Below are positions 1-5,405 of a stretch of 8,200 nucleotides of DNA, in pieces (the stretch's first letter is position 1; every line of letters starts with the position of its first letter). Both the position numbers and the translations under genes were made by a program. Source of the stretch: JBGTKH01 sp041744735 (GTDB lineage: Bacteria; Planctomycetota; Planctomycetia; Pirellulales; Pirellulaceae); assembly GCA_041744735.1 (NCBI GenBank), contig JBGTKH010000117.1, positions 1-8,200 of the forward strand, in the 5' to 3' direction. A model generated the notes under the pieces. That model did not search any database, had not been told where the DNA came from, and saw only the letters and a list, made by a program, of their open reading frames with translations.

Positions 1-2791
1 AGGTGGTCATCGAGGGCGGCGGGACGGTGCGTTTCCAGAAGATGTACAGGCTGCGGCGGTACAGCTTGTCGCCGTGGTCTTGCGTGAACGTGTCGCTGGC
101 GATGTCCGACCACAGGCCGTCGGGCTGATAGACTTTCACCGACGGGCCGCCGATCGTGGGCGTCATCAGGCCGCTGGCCGCCAGCGCCTGGTCGCGTATC
201 GTTTCGGCCGGCAATCGCAGCCGCGGCGCGCGGGCCAGCAACCGGTTGTCGGGGTCCTTTTGCAATAACGCGGCCGTCACGTGCGACGATTGGCGATACG
301 TGGCACCCATCACGATCAGCTTCTGCATCGCCTTGATGTCCCAGCCGGTGCGGATGAATTCCTTGGCCAGCCAGTCCAACAGTTCCGGGTGACTGGGCCG
401 CTCGCCTTGTGAACCGAAATCCTCCACCGTCTTCACCAAGCCCGTGCCGAAGTACATCTGCCAGTAGCGATTCACGGCCACGCGGCTGGTCAGCGGGTTC
501 GACGGATCGACCAGCCACTGAGCGAATCCCAGCCGATTGCCGGGTGCACCGGGCGGCAGCGGTGAAAGACTGGCCGGCACGCCGCGCGAAACTTTCTCGC
601 CGGGCTTGTCATACTCGCCGCGATTGAGCACGAAGGTCTCGTGCGGCTCGGCACGTTCCTGCATCACCATCGTCGTCGGAATGCTCTCTTCCAGCGCGGC
701 TCGCTGCTTGTGCAACTCTTCCAGCCGTGCGTAGGACTCCCGCAACGAATTGGGTGCAGCGTGGCTCAGAAAATACTGTCGCAGCTTTTCTGCTTGCCCC
801 GCTGTGCGTTTGTCGGCGGGAATCGCGGCGATGTCGTGAATTGACTCGGCGGTGGCAACCACGGCAGCTTCTTCTGGCGAAAGCGTGCGCGTGTAGTAGC
901 GAACGTCGTCGATCATGCCGTGAAAGTGGCTCTCGGTCCCTTGCGAGCCGATCCGCAACGGCGGCGTGGTGGTGAAGGTGCCGGTGAATATGTCGAGCAA
1001 GACCTTTACCGGCTGGGGTTGACCGTCGACGTAAAGTTTCAGCCCGCCGGCCATTTGCGAGCCATCGTAGGTGACGGCCACGTGATGCCAGCGGCCAGGT
1101 GTCAGCGGCCGCTCGGTGTGCAGCCGCAGCGCGTCGTCCAGCCAGCGCGGGCCGAAATTGACTTGCAACTGTCCATCCGCGTTGACAAATATGGAAAAAC
1201 CTTTGTCGCGAGAGTCTTCTTCGTCCATCAGCGAGAGAATCGCGCCAGGTTGCTCGCCGCGCTGATGGATCCACGCCGCGAACGAAACTTTCTCGTGGCC
1301 GCTGAACTTGGCGGCGTCTGCCACGGCGATCGACTGCTGGCCGCTGAACTCGATGGCCTGGCCAAGTCTGCCGGATGCGTACACCGCTTCGCCGATTTGA
1401 AATTCGCCGAGTGCCGAGCCGTTCGCTGCTTCGACAACGTCACGGTCGAACGGCAAGTGAACCGCCAGCGATTCGGTAACCGACCAGTCGACCTTCGAAC
1501 TGTCGGCGAGCGATGCTTCCCACGCGGCTTGCGCGGCCGACAACTCCTGCCGGCGGCTTTGGAAGTCGCGCTGTGCGGCGGCTAATGACTGGTCCAACTC
1601 CTGCATCTGCTGCTGCTGACTCTGCGTCGGCGATTTGACCAACGGCGGCGAGTTGCCGTACTTGATCACACGGCCACGCTCGGGGATGTTGTTGAAGTAG
1701 GCCAGCGTGCGATAGAAATCCTTCTGCAACAGCGGATCGTATTTGTGATCGTGACAGCGGGCACAGCCCATCGTCAGGCTCAGCCACACGGTCGCGGTCG
1801 TGTCGACGCGGTCGACAGCGTATTCGACCAAGTATTCTTCGAACACAATGCCGCCTTCCGAATTCGCCCGGTGATTGCGGTTGAAGCCGGTGGCGATCAA
1901 TTGATCGAGCGTCGGATCGGGCAGCAAGTCGCCGGCCAGTTGCTCGACGGTGAACTGATCGAACGGCAAGTTGCGATTGAACGCCTCGATCACCCAGTCG
2001 CGCCAGCGCCACATCTGCCGCTCGCCGTCGGTTTGATAGCCGGCCGTGTCGGCGTACCGCGCGGCGTCCAGCCACTGCATGGCCATCCGTTCGCCGAAGT
2101 GCGGCGAGTCGAGCAGCCGATCGACGACCTGCTCATACGCGTTGGGCGAATCGTCGGCCAGGAACGCATCGACCTCCGCAGGCGTCGGCGGTAAGCCGGT
2201 CAGATCCAGCGTCACTCGGCGGATCAGAGTCGTCTTGTCCGCTTCGGCCGAAGGTTCGAGCCGCTCGCGCACTAGCATTGCAAGAATGAAATAGTCAATC
2301 GGAGTCCGCGGCCAAGCCGCGTTTCGCACTGCCGGCAGTTCGGGCCGCGTTGGCGGCACAAACGACCAATGCTCGTCCCACTTCGCCCCTTGTTCGATCC
2401 AGCGGCGAATCACCTCGATCTGCTGCGCCGTTAGCTTTCTTTCAGCTTCGGCGGGTGGCATTCGCTCGTCGGCATCCGTGGCCGTGATTCGTCGAAACAG
2501 TTCGCTGCCCGCAGGTTCGCCCGGCACGATCACGCGGCGACCGTCCAACTCGACAAACGCCCCGGCTTTCGTGTCCAGCCGCAAGTCGACCTCGCGTTTC
2601 GCTTCATCCGGACCGTGGCATTGAAAGCACGTGTCTGAAAGAATCGGCCGAATATCGCGGTTGAAGTCCACTGCGTCCGGCAGCACATCCACGTTGTCGG
2701 CCGCTCGCAGCCCCGCACAGCAGAGCGCGACGCAAAGCCCGCATGAAACGATGGCCTTCGCAATTTTCACTTTGCCGGCCGATTTGTCCAT
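1..2791 (-). CDS. Secreted PSCyt1-PSCyt2(DUF1549)-LamG-PSD1(DUF1553) planctomycete cytochrome-type protein, 3' end off window
   Basis: The minus strand is open without a stop from an ATG at 2791 to the window edge, giving 930 codons. A GGAAGGGA ribosome site lies 5 nt upstream of the ATG. Visible order: hydrophobic signal peptide (about 1-30, ending LRA-AD); PSCyt1 with haem-binding CFQCH at 55-59; PSCyt2/DUF1549 (about 160-370) with DLTGLPPTP at 196-204 and a second CxxCH, CARCHDHKYDP, at 343-353; a Gln-rich, probably coiled-coil linker (about 385-430); a LamG/concanavalin-like domain (about 440-645, with WHHVAVTYDG and LYVDG); and PSD1/DUF1553 from about 745 (NRLGFAQWLVDPSNPLTSRVAVNRYWQ), reaching RSLYIFWKRTVPPPSMTT at the edge. 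Only the C-terminal part of PSD1 is missing. The family is exported and typical of Planctomycetota. A role in polysaccharide breakdown coupled to electron transfer has been proposed but is not established. A DUF1501 partner gene often follows; here it would lie beyond base 1. The domain call is secure, the substrate unknown. Confidence 0.95.
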   Translation of the reverse strand, partial: MDKSAGKVKIAKAIVSCGLCVALCCAGLRAADNVDVLPDAVDFNRDIRPILSDTCFQCHGPDEAKREVDLRLDTKAGAFVELDGRRVIVPGEPAGSELFRRITATDADERMPPAEAERKLTAQQIEVIRRWIEQGAKWDEHWSFVPPTRPELPAVRNAAWPRTPIDYFILAMLVRERLEPSAEADKTTLIRRVTLDLTGLPPTPAEVDAFLADDSPNAYEQVVDRLLDSPHFGERMAMQWLDAARYADTAGYQTDGERQMWRWRDWVIEAFNRNLPFDQFTVEQLAGDLLPDPTLDQLIATGFNRNHRANSEGGIVFEEYLVEYAVDRVDTTATVWLSLTMGCARCHDHKYDPLLQKDFYRTLAYFNNIPERGRVIKYGNSPPLVKSPTQSQQQQMQELDQSLAAAQRDFQSRRQELSAAQAAWEASLADSSKVDWSVTESLAVHLPFDRDVVEAANGSALGEFQIGEAVYASGRLGQAIEFSGQQSIAVADAAKFSGHEKVSFAAWIHQRGEQPGAILSLMDEEDSRDKGFSIFVNADGQLQVNFGPRWLDDALRLHTERPLTPGRWHHVAVTYDGSQMAGGLKLYVDGQPQPVKVLLDIFTGTFTTTPPLRIGSQGTESHFHGMIDDVRYYTRTLSPEEAAVVATAESIHDIAAIPADKRTAGQAEKLRQYFLSHAAPNSLRESYARLEELHKQRAALEESIPTTMVMQERAEPHETFVLNRGEYDKPGEKVSRGVPASLSPLPPGAPGNRLGFAQWLVDPSNPLTSRVAVNRYWQMYFGTGLVKTVEDFGSQGERPSHPELLDWLAKEFIRTGWDIKAMQKLIVMGATYRQSSHVTAALLQKDPDNRLLARAPRLRLPAETIRDQALAASGLMTPTIGGPSVKVYQPDGLWSDIASDTFTQDHGDKLYRRSLYIFWKRTVPPPSMTT

Positions 2792-2829
2792 TGAATTCCC
2801 TTCCACGCAGCCAAGCGTGACACTCCGCC

Positions 2830-2858
2830 ATTGTGTCACAATGCGCGAAGCAAGTCGA
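2830..2858 (-). promoter_or_regulatory. Possible promoter and overlapping palindrome for the cytochrome-type gene
   Basis: Read on the minus strand, TCGACT (2858-2853) is followed after 17 nt by CACAAT (2835-2830); each matches the sigma-70 boxes at 4 of 6 positions. The -10-like box forms one half of a perfect 13-nt palindrome, ATTGTGTCACAAT (2830-2842). This lies 38 bases upstream of the ATG. A second inverted pair, TGACAC (2818-2823) and GTGTCA (2833-2838), overlaps it. A repressor or CRP/FNR-like factor binding on the -10 box is possible but inferred from symmetry only. Confidence 0.28.
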
Positions 2859-2865
2859 GTCAGAG

Positions 2866-2954
2866 GGCGAGTTGGTAGTGATACCAGTTGCCGTAGCGGA
2901 AGTGGTGACACTTCCGAAGTCTCACGACTTCGGCTACCAAAATGTACCACTACC
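2866..2954. repeat. Nested palindromic unit A, flanked by GGCGAGTTG
   Basis: The unit opens with GGCGAGTTGGTAGTGATACC (2866-2885) and closes with GTACCACTACC (2944-2954), an imperfect reverse complement of the GGTAGTGATACC part. It is followed directly by the next GGCGAGTTG (2955-2963). The opening mini-palindrome can itself fold as TGGTA-GTGA-TACCA. Inside the outer inverted repeat sits a REP-like hairpin pair (2893-2937, listed separately). Unit A and unit B are tandem and share the same 20-base opening. Confidence 0.8.
2893..2937. repeat. REP-like inverted hairpin pair 1 (GTAG, 8-bp stem, GTGA loop)
   Basis: On the plus strand, GTAG (2893-2896) is followed by stem CGGAAGTG (2897-2904), loop GTGA (2905-2908) and stem CACTTCCG (2909-2916). 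On the minus strand, GTAG (2937-2934) is followed by CCGAAGTC, loop GTGA, and GACTTCGG (2933-2914). The two hairpins face each other and share three bases. They differ at four positions, and these form two compensated base pairs (G-C to C-G at stem pairs 2 and 8). A conserved GTAG 5' of a hairpin in inverted pairs is the described architecture of REP/BIME or REPIN elements mobilised by RAYT proteins. Confidence 0.85.
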
Positions 2955-3073
2955 GGCGAGTTGGTAGTGATACCGTTTGTAGGTCGGACGCCCTCGTCCG
3001 ACAGCGAATCCGCGTGAAACATAGGACGGACGAGGGCGTCCGTCCTACGACTTCGTCAAATGGTATCACTACC
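2955..3073. repeat. Nested palindromic unit B with perfect 12-bp outer inverted repeat
   Basis: The unit begins with the same GGCGAGTTGGTAGTGATACC (2955-2974) as unit A. Its outer arms are GGTAGTGATACC (2963-2974) and GGTATCACTACC (3062-3073), a perfect 12-bp inverted repeat. A third GGCGAGTTG (3074-3082) follows immediately. The interior carries a second, unrelated REP-like pair (2979-3048). Units A and B thus share their ends but not their cores. This suggests modular ends or nested insertion into an older palindrome. Confidence 0.8.
2979..3048. repeat. REP-like inverted hairpin pair 2 (GTAG, 8-bp stem, CCCT loop)
   Basis: Plus strand: GTAG (2979-2982), stem GTCGGACG (2983-2990), loop CCCT (2991-2994), stem CGTCCGAC (2995-3002). 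Minus strand: GTAG (3048-3045), stem GACGGACG, loop CCCT, stem CGTCCGTC (ending at 3025). The two hairpins are separated by 22 bases. They differ by one compensated pair (T-A against A-T at stem pair 2). The outer 22-nt arms (2979-3000 and 3027-3048) also pair with each other with a single mismatch, so a long cruciform is an alternative fold. Confidence 0.85.
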
Positions 3074-3074
3074 G

Positions 3075-3094
3075 GCGAGTTGTCGCGAGTTGTC
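3075..3094. repeat. Tandem duplication of GCGAGTTGTC
   Basis: GCGAGTTGTC occurs twice in direct succession (3075-3084 and 3085-3094). The first copy overlaps the third GGCGAGTTG that bounds palindromic unit B, so the flanking motif itself appears to have been duplicated. Confidence 0.8.
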
Positions 3095-3158
3095 GTCGTT
3101 CCCGGAGGCGGGGGGCGGGACTGAAGAAACCGATCTGCAACTTCCGGCCGTCGCCGCG

Positions 3159-3164
3159 TACAAT
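3159..3164 (+). promoter_or_regulatory. Possible -10 element TACAAT for the 191-residue secreted protein
   Basis: TACAAT matches the sigma-70 -10 consensus at 5 of 6 positions and lies 45 bases before the ATG at 3210, a plausible leader length. No good -35 box is visible: CTGCAA (3135-3140) with an 18-nt spacer matches only 3 of 6. The call therefore rests on the -10 box and its position. Confidence 0.35.
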
Positions 3165-3209
3165 GAGTCAGTACTCTTCACCGTCCGCATGAATCTAAGG
3201 AGCCGCGGT

Positions 3210-3785
3210 ATGCGTCGTTACATTTGGACTGCGTTGTTGTCGTGCGCTGCACTCTTGGCCTCAACGTTCACAACATCCGCCGCGGCTCAAGCGCCGGACG
3301 GCCTGCCGGCCTACGATGCATTGGCCGCGGGTGCCGATGCCTACTGGTATCACGAAGCTCAACGGCGGCGCGATATCGATCGGCAGCTTGGCTTAGTCGA
3401 TCAGATGAAATCGTATGCCGCGTTGCCGCCATACTACGACCACACGATTTACTATCGCGGTGCGCCGTACTATCGCAGTGCACCGAGCCTCGAATACATG
3501 TACGGCGCGGGCGGGCTGGGTCACTTCGACAGCTACCGCGAACGTGTCTGGTTTGGCACTGGCAATATCTTCGAGCCGTGGCCGCTCGTGCCGGGAGACA
3601 TCTGGGGCTATCCATTTTTCAATCCCGTGCCTCAGCCCATCGGCCAGCGGCATATTCAAACCGGCCCGAATCGCTGGGAGTCTCATCCCGTCTATGCGCC
3701 CGGTGAAGAACCGTATCCATCAAGAGCACCGATTGCCGAGCCTGCCATTCCCCGTGATGGCGCCGGCGGACCTCGTGAGTTCTGA
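3210..3785 (+). CDS. Secreted Tyr/Pro-rich hypothetical protein, 191 aa
   Basis: I do not recognise a family. The frame is open from further upstream, but the ATG at 3210 is chosen because AAGGAG (3197-3202) lies 7 nt before it and a signal peptide begins exactly there. An in-frame ATG at 3189 and earlier codons lack these features and run into repeat DNA. The signal peptide is MRRYIWTALLSCAALLASTF followed by TTSAAAQA, with likely cleavage near residue 28. The mature part has a charged, helix-like segment (about 45-67, HEAQRRRDIDRQLGLVDQM), then an aromatic-rich stretch (75-99, PYYDHTIYYRGAPYYRSAPS) and a proline-rich tail. It has no transmembrane segment beyond the signal, no cysteine after residue 12 and no catalytic motif that I can name. 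An extracellular or cell-wall location is inferred. It ends 27 bases from the stop of the convergent minus-strand gene, with no clear terminator between them. Confidence 0.8.
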   Translation: MRRYIWTALLSCAALLASTFTTSAAAQAPDGLPAYDALAAGADAYWYHEAQRRRDIDRQLGLVDQMKSYAALPPYYDHTIYYRGAPYYRSAPSLEYMYGAGGLGHFDSYRERVWFGTGNIFEPWPLVPGDIWGYPFFNPVPQPIGQRHIQTGPNRWESHPVYAPGEEPYPSRAPIAEPAIPRDGAGGPREF

Positions 3786-3812
3786 CGATCGCCGCCCTCG
3801 GCGAGACGCCGT

Positions 3813-4802
3813 TCACCCCAACTTCGTCAACAGTCGCCGAGCCCGCGCGGGATCTTCGATGACCGCCAGCATCAGTCGTTCGAGCGGCTGTGGTTCGAGG
3901 CGGGCGATGTGCATGAGCACTTCGGGCAGCGGGCGGCCGGTGGGAAGCACGGCCAACAGACGGCGCCACATTTCGGGGCCGGCCTGCAGCATCCAGACCT
4001 CGTATTCGATTTGGTCGGCCTCGTCGGTCACGATGTCGTACATTTCGTCGTCCAGCGTACTGAGACCATGCAGGCAGACGAGTTCCGCGGCGCCTTTGGT
4101 CAACTCGTGGACGACCAGCGGCCAGTTCCACGCTTTGGCGATGACTTTGAATTGTTCACCGCGCCGCTCGACCCCGCCGTAACCAATGGCCGCGTTTTGC
4201 GTGAGCCGCCCCACGGCTGTCTTGGGAGTCGGCAGATGTCCGAAGGCCACGTCTGTAGTAAATTCGGCCTCCAAGCGTTCTTCGTCGATGTTCCAAATCA
4301 TCGACGTTGCTCTCTTCGCGAGTTGTGCAAGCTGCGGCACGTGCCCGCGCTCGGTCAATGAAACACGTGCCAGCAGCCATAGCAACTGCGGGTAATGAAT
4401 GACCGGTATAGTGACAACCCACTTCGTCCACGCCCGAGCGACAAGATGGCGTTTCGCCTCACGCGACAGTTCGCCGCCGTACTTCGCGAGCAGCGGGTGC
4501 CGGTGAAACGGATGCGCGGGCAGATGCGTGCGTCGCCAAAACCGTGAAGGCAATCCGTACAGCATCGGACCGTCGCCGATCCAGTAGCTGAGATGACCGC
4601 TGACTGCCAGGCGGTCGTATAGCCGAGTCAGCCCGGGTCGGATCGCCTCTAATTCATCTTTCACGAGATGGTGGGCCGTGAGAAATGTGTGAGATGCCGC
4701 GCCCTGGATGAGCAAGTTCAGCGTCAGCCGCTTGTTGATTTGCTGGCGGACTTCATCCTCTGCGGCATGCAAATCGTCGGTGGCGTGTTCCCAGTGCTGC
4801 AC
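3813..4802 (-). CDS. Hypothetical protein, 329 aa, GTG start
   Basis: The family is not recognised. The frame has consistently GC-rich third positions and ends in TGA at 3815-3813. No ATG lies near the N-terminus; GTG at 4802 is the first plausible start, with no strong ribosome site. There is no signal peptide. Residues 70-145 contain aromatic and histidine-rich segments (HLPAHPFHRHPLL at 93-105, VIHYPQLLWLLARVSL at 134-149) and a hydrophobic patch that might touch a membrane but is short. The C-terminal third looks helical and acidic (LDDEMYDIVTDEADQIEYEVWML at 250-272 has this character), ending in LERLMLAVIEDPARARRLLTKLG-type leucine-rich helices. It follows the proline-rich ORF in the same frame after one TAG and three codons, so it is either translationally coupled or the second half of one interrupted gene. 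Confidence 0.7.
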   Translation of the reverse strand: MQHWEHATDDLHAAEDEVRQQINKRLTLNLLIQGAASHTFLTAHHLVKDELEAIRPGLTRLYDRLAVSGHLSYWIGDGPMLYGLPSRFWRRTHLPAHPFHRHPLLAKYGGELSREAKRHLVARAWTKWVVTIPVIHYPQLLWLLARVSLTERGHVPQLAQLAKRATSMIWNIDEERLEAEFTTDVAFGHLPTPKTAVGRLTQNAAIGYGGVERRGEQFKVIAKAWNWPLVVHELTKGAAELVCLHGLSTLDDEMYDIVTDEADQIEYEVWMLQAGPEMWRRLLAVLPTGRPLPEVLMHIARLEPQPLERLMLAVIEDPARARRLLTKLG

Positions 4803-4811
4803 GGCTCGTCG

Positions 4812-5069
4812 CTACGCTTTCGGCCGCGGCTCGGGGCGCTGATCGGGCCAATCGGGATTGAACGGGTCTAAATCCGGATCTCGCTGCGGCGGCGTGGCGG
4901 GCGCCGGGTACGGTTCCGTCTCCGGTTCCCGCGTCGGAGCATCCGGCAACGTTTCCGGCACAGGCGATGCGGTCGGCCGAGCCGCAATCGTCGCCGTGTC
5001 AATGAACACGACGCCGGCGCCAGGCGATTGCTCTGAGACGTTCACGGGGCTCGTCGAGTCGGTGATCAT
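4812..5069 (-). CDS. Small proline-rich hypothetical protein, 85 aa
   Basis: ATG at 5069 opens an 85-codon frame with strongly GC-biased third positions, ending in TAG at 4814-4812. Ribosome-site complementarity is weak (only GAG in ACGAGCAA). The product has no signal peptide. Its first 35 residues are mixed; the rest is dominated by Pro, Glu, Asp and Arg (PEPxP-like stretches, then DPFNPDWPDQ), so it is probably disordered. It could be a free small protein, or an N-terminal disordered tail of the 329-residue protein, because both are in the same frame with only TAG-CGA-CGA-GCC between this ORF and the GTG start. No function is assigned. Confidence 0.55.
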   Translation of the reverse strand: MITDSTSPVNVSEQSPGAGVVFIDTATIAARPTASPVPETLPDAPTREPETEPYPAPATPPQRDPDLDPFNPDWPDQRPEPRPKA

Positions 5070-5226
5070 TTGCTCGTAGTTTGACGTGCTACAGTAACTC
5101 CAGCGCCGCCGCTTACCTGAGCAAACGGCGTCGCGTGACTAAAGACCATTCTACGCCGCCGCCCATTGAATGAAAGACGCTGCCCCACTGGCGCAGGGCG
5201 ATTCATTTGTTGAAGCTGCGAATGAT
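5070..5226. other. Intergenic stretch upstream of the minus-strand pair, no gene seen
   Basis: This stretch holds the presumed promoter of the minus-strand ORFs. I see only one promoter-like box, TAGAAT on the minus strand (5153-5148), matching the -10 consensus at 5 of 6 positions about 79 bases before the ATG. The best -35 candidate at 17 nt spacing, CTTTCA (5176-5171), matches only 3 of 6. No RNA gene or ORF is convincing. Confidence 0.4.
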
Positions 5227-5306
5227 GTACGACGGGCCTCCGAGCCCGTCGACAATCCTAAATCGCCAATCGACGGGCTCCGCGGCGGCTCGGAGGCCCA
5301 TCGTAC
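5227..5306. repeat. REP-like inverted pair 3 (GTACGAYGGGCCTCCGAGCC type)
   Basis: Arm GTACGACGGGCCTCCGAGCC (5227-5246) is the reverse complement of 5287-5306 except for one base. Inside the left member, CGACGGGC and GCCCGTCG pair around the loop CTCCGA (5230-5251). The right member can form the matching stem with a G-T wobble and a longer loop. A second inverted pair, GAGCCCGTCGA (5242-5252) and TCGACGGGCTC (5270-5280), lies within. The layout is like the GTAG pairs near 2900-3050, but the leading bases are GTAC and the loop is 6 nt. Confidence 0.8.
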
Positions 5307-5352
5307 AGAGGTCGCAGTGTGAAAAAGTGAACGTCCCTGCGGCGGTTAAGGC

Positions 5353-5366
5353 GCCAATTGATTGGC
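5353..5366. other. Perfect short inverted repeat GCCAAT-TG-ATTGGC
   Basis: The 6-bp arms are perfect and separated by two bases, 39 bases upstream of the ankyrin-gene ATG. This is a plausible operator-sized dyad in the leader or promoter of that gene. No regulator is identified and chance occurrence is possible. Confidence 0.3.
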
Positions 5367-5381
5367 CAGCAGCCTGAGAGT

Positions 5382-5402
5382 AAGCTGCTTTCAAAGCAGC
5401 TT
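5382..5402 (+). promoter_or_regulatory. Perfect 10-bp-arm palindrome in the ribosome-binding region of the ankyrin gene
   Basis: AAGCTGCTTT (5382-5391) and AAAGCAGCTT (5393-5402) are exact reverse complements around a single C. The right arm ends 3 nt before the ATG at 5406. As RNA it would fold into a stem of about 7-8 bp with a small loop, covering exactly where a Shine-Dalgarno should be; no AGGAGG-like site is visible outside it. As DNA it could be a protein-binding palindrome or another member of the intergenic repeat class. A role in translation control is inference. Confidence 0.6.
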
Positions 5403-5405
5403 GCC

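Larger units (their letters stand above)
2792..3209. other. 418-base intergenic region between divergent genes, repeat-dense, no gene
   Basis: I find no convincing gene here. Short open frames cross it but are built from palindromic repeats. From left to right it holds the presumed promoter and a palindrome for the minus-strand cytochrome gene (2830-2858), two tandem nested-palindrome units (2866-2954 and 2955-3073), a 10-bp tandem duplication (3075-3094), a GC-rich stretch to about 3120, and the leader of the downstream plus-strand gene. Confidence 0.8.

Noticed and set aside
609..2194. Several 150-221-codon ORFs on both strands inside the cytochrome-type gene
   Set aside because: They are Arg/Ala-rich shadows. 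The true frame contains PSCyt2, LamG and PSD1 motifs without interruption.
2631..3124. Plus-strand ORFs crossing the palindromic region
   Set aside because: Their sequence derives from inverted repeats and the antisense of the cytochrome gene start; there is no ribosome site or domain.
3791..3802. GCCG-CCCT-CGGC stem between the convergent genes at 3785 and 3813 as terminator
   Set aside because: The 4-bp stem with no U-tract is too weak to call.
3415..4182. Plus-strand ORF of 255 codons spanning the end of the secreted protein and the convergent gene
   Set aside because: It overlaps two better-supported genes in other frames and is Ser/Arg-rich shadow sequence.
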